A stretch of DNA of 34,132 nucleotides from Methylococcaceae bacterium (lineage in GTDB: Bacteria; Pseudomonadota; Gammaproteobacteria; Methylococcales; Methylomonadaceae). The position numbers and the translations under genes are program-made. The DNA lies in assembly GCA_007280895.1 (NCBI GenBank), contig QYQN01000109.1:1-34132 (forward strand), in the 5' to 3' direction. Positions within the stretch are counted from its first letter, which is position 1. Each line of letters starts with the position of its first letter. This document shows positions 24,353 through 33,864 of the stretch, piece after piece. The notes under the pieces are model-generated. The model did not search any database. It saw only the letters and a program-made list of their open reading frames with translations, and was not told the origin of the DNA.

Positions 24353-25018
24353 ATGCGCTTATTACTTGTAGAAGATGATGAAATATTGGGCGATGGTTTA
24401 GTCGCTGGTTTAACCATGGAAGGTTACGCTGTGGATTGGCTGACCAGCGGCAAACTTGCCGATGAAGCCTTAAAGCTTAATAGCTATGAATTAATCGTAC
24501 TAGATTTAAATTTACCCGACATGGATGGCATGACGGTATTAAAAACCTTAAGAGCGCGTAAAGATGAAACGCCCGTGATGGTGTTAACCGCCAAAGATAC
24601 CTTACCCGACCGGGTGTTAGGCTTAGATAGCGGCGCTGATGATTTTGTTATTAAACCTTTTGAACTAGACGAAGTCTGCGCGCGCTTACGGGCATTATCA
24701 CGACGTAAAGATGGTCGCAGCGTGCCCACCATCGATTATAAAGATATTAGCCTTGATCCTGCTGCCCATCAGGTAACCTGCAAAGGTGAAAAAGTTGAGT
24801 TATCGCAAAAAGAATTCGAAATCCTAAATTTCTTAATGAACAATATAGGACGTGTTATTTCCAGAGCACGACTCGAAGAAAGTCTGTATTCATGGCATTC
24901 AGATGTTGAAAGCAATACCGTGGAAGTTCATATTCATCATTTACGAAAAAAACTGGATACCGGTTTAATCAGAACAGTGCGCGGCGTTGGCTACATTATT
25001 GATAATGAAGACGAGTAA
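24353..25018 (+). CDS. OmpR-family response regulator, QseB/PmrA-like
   Basis: A 221-aa transcription factor. The receiver has the acidic pair in VEDDE, phosphoacceptor D51 (LDLNLPDMDG), T79 and K101 (VIKPFE). The winged-helix output domain is from about 125 (ISLDPAAHQVTCKGEKVELSQKEFEIL, HIHHLRKKLDTGLIRTVRGVGYII). It overlaps the kinase start by one base and follows the UPF0182 gene by 21 bp. OmpR-family regulators bind paired direct repeats of about 11 bp period; such a site is seen at 26668-26691. Confidence 0.95.
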   Translation: MRLLLVEDDEILGDGLVAGLTMEGYAVDWLTSGKLADEALKLNSYELIVLDLNLPDMDGMTVLKTLRARKDETPVMVLTAKDTLPDRVLGLDSGADDFVIKPFELDEVCARLRALSRRKDGRSVPTIDYKDISLDPAAHQVTCKGEKVELSQKEFEILNFLMNNIGRVISRARLEESLYSWHSDVESNTVEVHIHHLRKKLDTGLIRTVRGVGYIIDNEDE

Positions 25019-26637
25019 TGAATTACTCATTACGTCAATTGTTATTGGTCAGTTTGCTCTCAGCGTCCATGCTGATTTGGGGCATTGCTGCGTACATTAG
25101 TTATCAACACACCCGTACTGAGGTAGCTAGTTTATTTGATGCCGAGTTGTCTCAATCTGGCAAAGTGTTAAATGCCTTTGTGGAAAATTTATTACGTGAA
25201 GGCTCGTTATCTGCGTATTGGAGCCAACCACATCTGGATAATAATCTTCATACCTATGCGTTAAAACATAAATTCAAACGTAAAAAAGGCTTTCAGTTGT
25301 GGCCAGATGAAAGCGGTTTGTTAGCGACCGGTAAAAATCCCTTGTTATATTCATTGCATGATTTTGATGAACCTAATATCGACACGCAGTTGTGGTATCT
25401 ATTTGATGATGTATTGCAGGCCAATGCCTTAAGTCGACAATACGAGGGCAAAATTGCGTTTCAATTTTGGTCAAAAAAAGAAGGCCTATTATTACATTCT
25501 GAAAGTGCGCCACGTTTTGCTTTTTCCAGTGCTGAAACGGGTTTTAGTACCGCCAATATCGATGATCATCTCTGGCATGTGTTCAGCATTGCCAACTCTA
25601 ATGGTGAATATGTCATTCATGTCGCTCAAAAAGATGAAATCAGAGCCGAACTGACTGATGAAATTTCTGCACAATTAGTCACCCAGTTTCTCATTGGCTT
25701 ACCTATTTTAGGGGTAGTGATTTGGTTTATTGTTGGACACACCTTAAAACCACTTGATCGCTTGGAAAAATCCTTAGCAAAGCGCGAGGCGAGCTATCTA
25801 AAGCCCATCTCAACACGGCAGCTACCTAATGAAATCATCCCTGTAGTAAATGAAATTAATAATTTATTTGGGCAATTAGAAGAGGCCTTTGAGCATGAAC
25901 GACGCTTTACTTCAGATGCCGCGCATGAATTACGTACACCCTTAGCTGGCTTACTAACCCAGGCGCAAGTGGCTATGCGCACGCATGATGATGGGGTTAG
26001 AAAACAAGCACTCAAGCGCATTGAACAAGCCGTTAATCGGATGACCTATCTTGTGCAACAATTGCTTACGTTTTCTCGTATTGAATCCAGCACCGAGTTT
26101 TTAAATCGTGAACCCGCAACGCTTGGGCAAGAAATTATTCAAATCATTGCAAATTTAGAACCCGAAGCACATAAAAAACGTATTCAAATGGAGTTTCATG
26201 AAGATAATCCTATTCATGTCATTGTTAATCTGCCCTTGCTTGCGATTTTAATTAGAAATGTGCTTGATAATGCAATTAAATATACGCCAAACAATGGCAC
26301 AATTTTAATTAGCTTAGAAGGTAAGACGCAGCAATTAGTATTTAGCGTGGAAGATTCAGGGCCAGGAATTGAGCCAGATCAATATGAAAAATCATTACAG
26401 CGTTTTCATCGCTGCATAAAAACAGCAAAAGCCGCCCCTGGCACTGGCTTGGGTTTATCGATTGTGCAGCGTATTGCGGCAATTCATAATGCAGAATTAT
26501 GTTTGGGCGTGTCTTCATTAGGTGGCTTAAAAGTCACCGTCACGTTTCTTTTACATACGCCCAGCGTGGATCAAACCTGGCAGAGTAAATTGAGTTTCTT
26601 TAGTAGTTTAAGTGAAAAGCTCAAGCATCATAATTAA
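25018..26637 (+). CDS. Sensor histidine kinase, QseC-like
   Basis: A 539-aa inner-membrane kinase, presumably partner of the preceding regulator. TM1 is at about 8-28 and TM2 at about 221-240. The periplasmic domain between them holds two related segments: about 90-129 (GFQLWPDESGLL, NIDTQLWYLF) and about 146-190 (AFQFWSKKEGLLLHS, NIDDHLWHVFSI). The HisKA site is H303 in DAAHELRTPLAGL. ATP-binding residues are N414/N418, DSGPGI (446-451) and GTGLGL (475-480). E. coli QseC is about 449 aa; part of the extra length is the additional copy of the sensor segment. The TAATG overlap shows translational coupling. The signal is not predictable. Confidence 0.93.
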   Translation: MNYSLRQLLLVSLLSASMLIWGIAAYISYQHTRTEVASLFDAELSQSGKVLNAFVENLLREGSLSAYWSQPHLDNNLHTYALKHKFKRKKGFQLWPDESGLLATGKNPLLYSLHDFDEPNIDTQLWYLFDDVLQANALSRQYEGKIAFQFWSKKEGLLLHSESAPRFAFSSAETGFSTANIDDHLWHVFSIANSNGEYVIHVAQKDEIRAELTDEISAQLVTQFLIGLPILGVVIWFIVGHTLKPLDRLEKSLAKREASYLKPISTRQLPNEIIPVVNEINNLFGQLEEAFEHERRFTSDAAHELRTPLAGLLTQAQVAMRTHDDGVRKQALKRIEQAVNRMTYLVQQLLTFSRIESSTEFLNREPATLGQEIIQIIANLEPEAHKKRIQMEFHEDNPIHVIVNLPLLAILIRNVLDNAIKYTPNNGTILISLEGKTQQLVFSVEDSGPGIEPDQYEKSLQRFHRCIKTAKAAPGTGLGLSIVQRIAAIHNAELCLGVSSLGGLKVTVTFLLHTPSVDQTWQSKLSFFSSLSEKLKHHN

Positions 26638-26667
26638 GCTTGTGTAGCTCAAATTGCGGCGTTTTTT

Positions 26668-26691
26668 GTAACGTTTTCGTAACAATGTTAC
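26668..26691 (+). promoter_or_regulatory. Candidate OmpR-family operator
   Basis: GTAAC at 26668-26672 and again at 26679-26683 are direct repeats with an 11-bp period, the geometry of OmpR/PhoB-type sites. A third, inverted half (GTTAC, 26687-26691) makes cgtaac-aat-gttacg a perfect inverted repeat. The site ends 17 bp before a -10-like TATGCT (26709-26714), so it covers the -35 position, as expected for direct activation. Confidence 0.5.
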
Positions 26692-26801
26692 GGCTTAAAC
26701 TAAAAAATTATGCTACAGTCCATGCCGTCAAAAAACCTATAATTACACTTGGTATTTAATGGTTATAGACACACTAATAACAATAACAAAGTGGACACAC
26801 T

Positions 26802-27293
26802 ATGAAATTAAGCAACATCACCATCGTGGCAGCGGCACTTACCCTGTCTTTAAGTTCCTTTACAAGCTCAGCAGAGCTCTGTTTAGGAATGGCCTGTATG
26901 TACAATAAAATGACACCCTTGGAAGGGATAGATGCAACCTTAGGACAAATTTCAAAAGCCTTAAGTACAATTAAAGACCAAAGCAAAACTGCCAATCATG
27001 ATGTCATTGTTGACGACATCAAAGAGGCGTTAAAACTTAGCAAAGAAATTAATGCCAATGACAAACTGGATAGAAATCGCAATCGAGCCAATGGGTATTT
27101 GAAACAAGCACGACAAGCGCTTCAACACGGGGATGTAATTAAGGCAACAGAACAACTGCACGAAGCAGAAAAACGCTTTGCAGAGCTTAAAGGTATGATT
27201 GATTTATCTCAAGATGACCGCGTATCACAGCAAACCAATTTAATTAATCGTATATTAGATACACCAGATCCTGCGGCAGGATCAAGAAAATAA
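26802..27293 (+). CDS. Secreted helical protein, function unknown
   Basis: A 163-aa protein with a clear Sec signal peptide (MKLSNITIVAAALTLSLSSF, cleavage near SSA-EL). A mature N-terminus with a Cys pair (ELCLGMACMYNK) follows, then a nearly all-helical body (IVDDIKEALKLSKEINAND, YLKQARQALQHGDVIKATEQ). The repeated charged helices recall small periplasmic metal-binding helical-bundle proteins (SmbP-like), but this is only a resemblance of pattern. It is preceded by the candidate operator at 26668-26691 and lies just after the kinase gene in the same direction, so it is the obvious first target of that two-component system. Confidence 0.75.
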   Translation: MKLSNITIVAAALTLSLSSFTSSAELCLGMACMYNKMTPLEGIDATLGQISKALSTIKDQSKTANHDVIVDDIKEALKLSKEINANDKLDRNRNRANGYLKQARQALQHGDVIKATEQLHEAEKRFAELKGMIDLSQDDRVSQQTNLINRILDTPDPAAGSRK

Positions 27294-27353
27294 ATCAACG
27301 CTTAAATCCCAATTCGGTAAGTTGTCCCCCTACTCTATGCAGTAGGCGTTAGC

Positions 27354-27395
27354 CGTATTGCACCCAGAATGGCATTAACCATTTGGTGCAATACG
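27354..27395. repeat. Long hairpin between convergent genes
   Basis: Perfect 11-bp arms cgtattgcacc and ggtgcaatacg enclose a further aatgg/ccatt stem and a small loop. It lies between the stop codons of two convergent genes and may help terminate both, though neither side has a T-run. A smaller ctttag-tct-ctaaag hairpin follows at 27431-27446 and echoes the core of the palindrome at 1-50. Confidence 0.7.
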
Positions 27396-27454
27396 CTATC
27401 GACATTGTGAACGTATTTATTTGCTAGAGGCTTTAGTCTCTAAAGGCTACTGAG

Positions 27455-27784
27455 TTATGCCGCATCAACCGTTTTCACAATATCATTAAAGCCTTCGACT
27501 CTAGTTTTACCCGTTTTAACCATTTCAACGCCAGTATCAATGACCATTTGACACAGACCTGGAGTTTTATAAACCAGTAGACAAATATAACCGACCATTG
27601 GGATGGCAATTAATGCAGCAATAAATCCGTGTAAACCAAATGTGGTGAGTAATTTAATCAGTAAGGCGATAATATCTAAAGGCAATAAAACCATTGCTCC
27701 AAAATACGCAATAACCATAAAGGTGAACAGTACAAATACGACAAATTGAAGCAGCCTTACTAACGCAATGTTGAGTTTTTTCAT
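27455..27784 (-). CDS. Small two-TM membrane protein, function unknown
   Basis: I do not recognise this 109-aa protein. Two hydrophobic regions are seen: a long one at about 8-48 that may be one or two helices, and another at about 53-72. A hydrophilic tail ends in KTRVEGFNDIVKTVDAA. There is no signal-peptidase site. It is on the same strand as the rhomboid gene but 98 bp downstream of it, so co-transcription is possible. Codon usage looks like that of the neighbours, which supports a real gene. Confidence 0.65.
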   Translation of the reverse strand: MKKLNIALVRLLQFVVFVLFTFMVIAYFGAMVLLPLDIIALLIKLLTTFGLHGFIAALIAIPMVGYICLLVYKTPGLCQMVIDTGVEMVKTGKTRVEGFNDIVKTVDAA

Positions 27785-27882
27785 GAGGTTATGATCCTAA
27801 TAACTTAATTAAATTGAGTTGTAAGCTGTGATTGAGCCTACTTTTTTAGCCGCGAATTATACCTTAAAGCAGCTAAATGACT

Positions 27883-28572
27883 TTATTTTTCTTGTGTGGT
27901 CTTATTAAGAAGAAAAAATCGATACAGCACCCAACCGGCTAAAAATCCACCTAAATGTGCCCACCAAGCGACATCAATGGGGGTGTTTTTAAAGACCAAG
28001 GCAGTGGTTGCATTATGCAATTGTAAAATAATCCACACCCCCAAAAAGGCAATAGCCGGCACATGAATAACAATGGGGAGAAATAAAATAGGCACCCAAA
28101 TAACCACGCGTTCAAGTGGATAGAGAAAAAAGTAGGCGGCCAAAACACCGGCTATAGCTCCCGAAGCACCAATAACAGGAATTGTTAAGGTTGGATCAAA
28201 TACCCATTGCAGATACGTAGCCAGCACGCCGCATAATAAATAAAATACGAGAAAGCGCCAGTGCCCCATGCGATCTTCAACATTGTCTCCAAAAATCCAC
28301 ATAAACCACATGTTCATCAACAAATGCCACCACGTGGCGTGTAAAAATAAATTAGTAACGAAAGACAGATAGCCATCAAAGGGTAAACCTTGAATACCAA
28401 GCCAGCCGTGCGTATAGCGGATTGGAACCATGCCATAAAGCGTCATTAAGCGAGTACTATCACTCATTGGCATGAAGTACATAGTGATAAAGATAAGCGT
28501 GCAAAGTGCCATGATCGACCACGTGACAATAGGCGTTGTGTCGCAAGGAGCAGTATCTCTAATGGGTATCAT
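27883..28572 (-). CDS. Rhomboid-family intramembrane serine protease
   Basis: A 229-aa polytopic protein with the rhomboid catalytic dyad: S137 in GASGAIAG and H206 in AWWAHLGGFLAG. The oxyanion-site HxxxxHxxxN residues H78, H83 and N87 are also present (LHATWWHLLMNMWFMW). Six hydrophobic segments fit the bacterial rhomboid core. It cleaves membrane-embedded substrates; the natural substrate is unknown. The opening IPIRDTAPCDTTPIVTW is typical of the subfamily with a short cytoplasmic N-terminus. It sits between trxB and a small membrane protein, all on the minus strand. Confidence 0.94.
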   Translation of the reverse strand: MIPIRDTAPCDTTPIVTWSIMALCTLIFITMYFMPMSDSTRLMTLYGMVPIRYTHGWLGIQGLPFDGYLSFVTNLFLHATWWHLLMNMWFMWIFGDNVEDRMGHWRFLVFYLLCGVLATYLQWVFDPTLTIPVIGASGAIAGVLAAYFFLYPLERVVIWVPILFLPIVIHVPAIAFLGVWIILQLHNATTALVFKNTPIDVAWWAHLGGFLAGWVLYRFFLLNKTTQEK

Positions 28573-28723
28573 TGGTCACCTCAAATAACAGGTAAAAGCG
28601 GAAGAAATAGCCCGTGCTCAGCCCCCACTTTACCAACATGAGGGCAATCATTGACTAAGATAACTCACCGTCATGCCCGCAAGGAAGATCAGGTGATCAA
28701 TCAATATAAGCACGACAACTAGC

Positions 28724-29749
<1,026 letters not shown>

Positions 29750-29876
29750 TTACAATATAGCGCAGCATAAACAAAGTGCCGATGCACGACTGCTTGCGGC
29801 CTGACCTTAAGGATTGTTCTGTTTGTGCTGACTCCCTAAGCTTGTCGAATGATTTACCTTCAATACCTTAATTAAC

Positions 29877-29917
29877 ATTACTGTTTTATAGTGGCAAATC
29901 AGCGTTAAAACAGTAAT
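29877..29917. promoter_or_regulatory. Inverted repeat upstream of the ftsK promoter
   Basis: attactgtttta (29877-29888) and taaaacagtaat (29906-29917) are perfect 12-bp complements with a 17-nt spacer. A TATAAT -10 box lies 6 bp further at 29923-29928, so the right arm covers the promoter spacer. It looks like an operator; the regulator is unknown. Confidence 0.5.
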
Positions 29918-29922
29918 AACCG

Positions 29923-29928
29923 TATAAT
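29923..29928 (+). promoter_or_regulatory. ftsK -10 box
   Basis: Perfect TATAAT 46 bp before the chosen ftsK start. No good -35 is visible at 17 bp, which would suit a regulator bound at the adjacent inverted repeat. Confidence 0.4.
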
Positions 29929-29973
29929 TACCTTTTATTATTATTTTTTATGCTTGCTGTAATGGAAGAAAAA

Positions 29974-32214
29974 ATGTTTCGAGGTTTACGAGAAGTCGCC
30001 GCCTTAAGTTTATTAGCTAGTGCGTTATTTTTATTAATTTCGTTAGTGACGTTTAACTTAGAAGACGCGGGCTGGACGCATAGCGGCACAACGCGCACCA
30101 TAAGTAATGCCTGCGGTCTTATGGGGGCATGGATTGCTGATGTAGGACTCAGCTTATTTGGCTTAACCGCCTATTTATTCCCCATTATTTTAGTGTGGCA
30201 AAGTTACTTGCTGTACGGTCAAATAAAGCACAAACGGGAAAAAGTCATTATTTGTTGGTTAGGTTTACTAGCGCTAACGGCGTCCAGTGCAGCCTTGCTG
30301 CATTTACATATCTTACGAGTGGGGTTTCAATTGCCGCGCAATACTGGCGGTATTTTAGGTGAAGAGACTGGCGAAACCATCTTAAATTTAATGGGTAACT
30401 CAGGCGCGACCTTATTTTTGATTGTGCTGTTATTGGCAGGAATTACCTTAGCGACCGAGCTGTCATGGGTCGCTTTAATTGATATTATCGGCAAATATAC
30501 CGCCTTAATTTGCCATCGCTTGTGGCAACAATTAGGTCGTTATGGGCAACCAGAGCTTTCTTCAGAGCCACGCTCTGTTAAAAAAGTGAGCGCCAAAATA
30601 AAGAAAAAACCCAACATCACCCCACCTGAAAAAACAGCAGACAACACGCCCCCACACGTAGCTAAAACACCTAGCCCAAACAAAAATAAATCTGTCACTT
30701 ATGACCCGAAAAAAGGCGTCCTACCCAGCTTAGAATTATTAGACAAGCGCGAATCTCATGCCGTTAGTTACTCTGATGCCGATTTAGAAAACATGTCCAG
30801 ACAAGTTGAAGGGATACTGGCTGATTTTAATGTCACGGTAAACGTGGTCGGTTTTCACCCAGGCCCAGTCATTACGCGCTTTGAATTACTGCCCGCCGCA
30901 GGAGTAAAAGTAAGTCGTATTAGTACCTTAGCAAAAGACTTAGCCAGAGCATTATTAGTCACCAGTGTGCGTATCGTTGAAATTATTCCTGGCAAATCGG
31001 TAGTAGGTTTAGAAATTCCCAATCGTGAGCGAGAAATGGTTAATTTGCGTGAGTTAATCGTCTCCCCTATTTTCATGAACTCAAAATCTTTACTCACCTT
31101 AGCCATGGGTAAAGATATTGCAGGCACCTCCATCGTGGCAGACTTGGGTAAAATGCCCCATGTATTAGTGGCTGGGACAACAGGCTCAGGAAAATCAGTG
31201 GCCATTAATACCATGATTTTAAGCTTGCTCTTCAAAGCCACGCCGCAGCAAGTGCGGATGATTATGATTGATCCAAAAATGTTGGAATTATCAGTCTATG
31301 AAGGCATTCCTCATTTGCTTACGCCCGTCGTGACTGATATGAAAGAAGCCAGCAATGCCTTACGTTGGGCAGTGGCAGAAATGGAACGGCGCTATAAATT
31401 AATGTCTAAATTAGGGGTGCGTAATATCGCAGGTTTTAATCAATTAATCACCGACGCCACCAACCGTAACGAAGAGATTCGTGATCCCTTATGGCAACAA
31501 ATCATGCCCTTAGCAGAAGGCGACAGTTATCCTGTATTAACCACGCTACCCAGCATTGTCATCGTTATTGATGAATTAGCAGACATGATGATGGTGGTGG
31601 GGAAAAAGGTTGAAGAGTTAATTGCTCGCTTAGCACAAAAAGCCCGTGCGGCCGGCATTCATCTTATTTTGGCCACGCAACGCCCCTCAGTGGATGTATT
31701 AACGGGGTTGATAAAAGCAAATATTCCCACGCGTATTTCTTTTCAAGTATCGTCACGCATAGATTCACGGACAATTTTAGATCAGGGCGGTGCTGAGGCC
31801 TTATTGGGAAATGGTGATATGTTATTCTTACCTTCAGGCACCAGCATTCCCATTCGGGCTCATGGCGCATTTGTTGATGATCATGAAGTGCACCGCGTGG
31901 TGGAGTTTTTGAAACAAACCGCCCCCCCAGACTATTTGGATTTAGTCACGCAAGAGGCTGTTGAAGGGCTAGAAAGTTTTGTCAATGGCGGCTCTGCGCC
32001 AACTTCAGGCGAAAGCGATGCCCTGTATGACCAAGCCGTTCAATTTGTTACTGAATCAAGAAAAGCCTCGATATCCAGTGTGCAACGACGCTTTAAAGTT
32101 GGGTATAACCGAGCAGCCACCATGATTGAAGAAATGGAAGCCGCAGGCATTGTGAGTGCGGCAGAAACCAATGGCTCACGAGTAGTATTAGCACCTTCGC
32201 CAGTAAAGCCATAA
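29974..32214 (+). CDS. ftsK: DNA translocase FtsK
   Basis: FtsK anchors at the division septum and pumps DNA to resolve chromosome dimers with XerCD. The product (746 aa from this start) has four or five N-terminal TM segments within about 7-170 and a short Pro/Lys-rich linker (about 195-250). The motor has Walker A GTTGSGKS (about 401-408) and Walker [13 protein letters not shown] (about 529-540). A C-terminal gamma winged-helix domain ([35 protein letters not shown]) reads KOPS. The linker is far shorter than in E. coli. ATG codons at 29950 and 29962 are in frame; 29974 is chosen because GGAAG lies 5 nt upstream. lolA, the usual next gene, is not present. Confidence 0.96.
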   Translation: MFRGLREVAALSLLASALFLLISLVTFNLEDAGWTHSGTTRTISNACGLMGAWIADVGLSLFGLTAYLFPIILVWQSYLLYGQIKHKREKVIICWLGLLALTASSAALLHLHILRVGFQLPRNTGGILGEETGETILNLMGNSGATLFLIVLLLAGITLATELSWVALIDIIGKYTALICHRLWQQLGRYGQPELSSEPRSVKKVSAKIKKKPNITPPEKTADNTPPHVAKTPSPNKNKSVTYDPKKGVLPSLELLDKRESHAVSYSDADLENMSRQVEGILADFNVTVNVVGFHPGPVITRFELLPAAGVKVSRISTLAKDLARALLVTSVRIVEIIPGKSVVGLEIPNREREMVNLRELIVSPIFMNSKSLLTLAMGKDIAGTSIVADLGKMPHVLVAGTTGSGKSVAINTMILSLLFKATPQQVRMIMIDPKMLELSVYEGIPHLLTPVVTDMKEASNALRWAVAEMERRYKLMSKLGVRNIAGFNQLITDATNRNEEIRDPLWQQIMPLAEGDSYPVLTTLPSIVIVIDELADMMMVVGKKVEELIARLAQKARAAGIHLILATQRPSVDVLTGLIKANIPTRISFQVSSRIDSRTILDQGGAEALLGNGDMLFLPSGTSIPIRAHGAFVDDHEVHRVVEFLKQTAPPDYLDLVTQEAVEGLESFVNGGSAPTSGESDALYDQAVQFVTESRKASISSVQRRFKVGYNRAATMIEEMEAAGIVSAAETNGSRVVLAPSPVKP

Positions 32215-32405
32215 TTCCTACTCTTGGTAGCCTCGACTATGTTGACGTCTGCAACGGTACAGATATTTTGTGGGTATTGTGTAGAGGTCTCTACCTCCGC
32301 ACAGCCTCCATGCCGTGCGTTTTCTGACTAATTTCGCTGACTAGCTCCGACAACAGATCTAAATATCAACAATAGCACCACGTAATCGATTGCGTTATCA
32401 ACACC
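32215..32405. other. Gap after ftsK
   Basis: No gene is seen. A short gaggt-ctct-acctc hairpin is near 32285. This is where lolA would be expected in many relatives, and nothing of it is recognisable. Confidence 0.4.
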
Positions 32406-32944
32406 CTACGCCATGTGACTAAAACGTGCTCGAAGCTTCTGCAGAATAACCCAGCGCTTTGCAAACCAAGGTGGTGGCGCGTCAACTACGCATTGAAATT
32501 CTTTTAGTTGCTCCAGTGCGTCAGTGACGTCGGGAACTTTTATGGGATAAATGTCTGCACGAATCACTTTTGCAGCGGCAGGCTCACCTATTGATTGCAC
32601 GAAGACAACATGGCAATCGTTAATTAAATTAGCACGAAATAAATTTCTATCATCGCAACTGTCTGCGTCAAGTGTGGAGCTTTTATCACTTAGCGTGCAC
32701 GCGTGTCGAGATAATTAGCCAAGCCAATACCGATATCTTCACCATCTTCCTCGCCATCAAGACTACCTAAACCCGTTTTTAAGTTAGTTACGGTAATGGC
32801 TTTTAGTTTTTCATCCTCTAAAGGTGAGCCTAAGCGTTCATGTAATATTTCCAATAATTTCGGTACCGAAATGGCAGGTAAAATACGCACCGCTAAGGCA
32901 ATACGTAAAGCAAGTTCACGGGGTAATTCGGCTATTTTTTTCAC
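32406..32944 (-). pseudogene. Broken NafY/NifX-like nitrogenase cofactor protein
   Basis: Two frames together resemble one NafY-type protein. The upstream frame (32944-32690) is the N-terminal domain: ELPRELALRIALAVRILP, KLLEILHERLGSPL, and an acidic EEDGEDIGIGLANYL end. The downstream frame, shifted by one and open from 32714, is the C-terminal cofactor-binding domain: LDADSCDDRNLFRANLINDC, VVFVQSIGEPAAAKVIRADI, then PIKVPD and a PPPWFAKRW end. The segment that should join them (about 45-50 residues, including the HFGS-type loop) is absent. The gene thus has an internal deletion plus a frameshift. NafY/NifX proteins carry iron-molybdenum cofactor to nitrogenase. No other nif gene is in the window. 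The first frame overlaps the upstream gene by 29 bp. Confidence 0.7.
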
Positions 32945-33365
32945 CTTGCGCTCTCAGTAATTGACCGATAGAGAATACGGCAAGCGAAGTGACCCAAAGA
33001 CCATATCCCCACCCGTAGGATATAATCACCTCATACGTTGGTGCCTCGCTTACGATGATATTCTTGTGAAACAAGAATGAAACGGCCAATGCGAACGCAA
33101 TAAATCCAAGAGTGCTTGATCTTTGTGGTCGATTCACAAAGATTAAAGCAAGCAGAAACAGAGGATTGGCATACCAGGAGAAATGACCATCAAGAGGACC
33201 TAGCCAGCCGATCATTAAAGCTGCATATGCCATCTGCGGTTCAAATTGTTCACCGATGTAATAGGCCGGTAAGGTCAAGCAAGCCAAATAGCACAAGACA
33301 CTAATTGGCACGTGAACGTTATTGATCTTCACTGACGCATCCGATGCAAAGTTCATAATGCCCAA
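32916..33365 (-). CDS. Hypothetical four-TM membrane protein
   Basis: A 149-aa protein I cannot name. Hydrophobic segments are at about 19-36, 45-58, 66-77 (SWYANPLFLLALIF), 85-100 and 113-133, giving four or five TM helices. There is a characteristic GWLGPLDGHFSWYANPLF stretch. A charged C-terminus (RAQGEKNSRITP) reads into the start of the broken nafY-like gene with a 29-bp overlap, implying the two were an operon. The overlap suggests an ancestral link with the nif-type gene, but this is inference. Confidence 0.65.
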   Translation of the reverse strand: MGIMNFASDASVKINNVHVPISVLCYLACLTLPAYYIGEQFEPQMAYAALMIGWLGPLDGHFSWYANPLFLLALIFVNRPQRSSTLGFIAFALAVSFLFHKNIIVSEAPTYEVIISYGWGYGLWVTSLAVFSIGQLLRAQGEKNSRITP

Positions 33366-33397
33366 CGTAAATTAGACATCCTAATGGACGCAAAAAT

Positions 33398-33709
33398 CTA
33401 TACATAAACATCAAAGCCACCTGAATCTATTTTGTTTTGCTGAGTTAAATCAATGATTCTCATTTTATTAAAATCATTCTCAAGCCGTATCATTTCAAGA
33501 GAATGAGAATTCTCAATTGAGAATTTTTGTTCAGATTCAATATTTAAATTTAAATCTTCTGGTTGGTTTTTAAACGCCCCGTAAACCCTTAATAATTCTG
33601 CAACATCAAAGCCATCAGTGCTTTTGGATAGCTTTCCTTGTTTGATGTGTCGGTAAATCGTGGCAATACTTACACCAGTCAACCTACTGGCTTCTCTAAT
33701 ATCAATCAT
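33398..33709 (-). CDS. Small helix-turn-helix DNA-binding protein
   Basis: The 103-aa protein begins with a MerR/excisionase-like HTH: IREASRLTGVSIATIYRHIKQGKLSKSTDGFDVAELLRVYG (residues about 4-45). A Gln/Asn/Glu-rich helical tail follows. The same HTH form is common in plasmid- and phage-borne small regulators. The gene is AT-rich compared with its neighbours and contains six GAGAAT/ATTCTC hexamers within its own coding sequence, with two more upstream of its start; it may recognise them. It is divergent from the lipoprotein gene at 33865. Confidence 0.7.
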   Translation of the reverse strand: MIDIREASRLTGVSIATIYRHIKQGKLSKSTDGFDVAELLRVYGAFKNQPEDLNLNIESEQKFSIENSHSLEMIRLENDFNKMRIIDLTQQNKIDSGGFDVYV

Positions 33710-33724
33710 TCTTAACCTAAATCA

Positions 33725-33745
33725 TTGAGAATCAAAATTGAGAAT
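33725..33745. promoter_or_regulatory. Tandem TTGAGAAT repeats upstream of the HTH gene
   Basis: TTGAGAAT occurs at 33725-33732 and 33738-33745 (13-bp period), 16-36 bp upstream of the HTH start on the other strand. The same octamer recurs inside the gene at 33517-33524. This is a candidate autoregulatory operator. Confidence 0.45.
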
Positions 33746-33864
33746 TTTATTATAAATATTAAAGTAACCATAAAAATATTAATCCCTAACAAAATAAATT
33801 GTTGCTTAATGCCAGTACAAAAACAATTACAATTAATCTCTAATTTTAATGAGAAGGTAACAAG

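Noticed and set aside
29813-29856. Degenerate REP-like sequence upstream of ftsK
   Set aside because: Similarity to the REP core is partial and no matching arm is found.
30855-31241. 128-codon minus-strand frame inside ftsK
   Set aside because: Shadow of the conserved FtsK motor domain.
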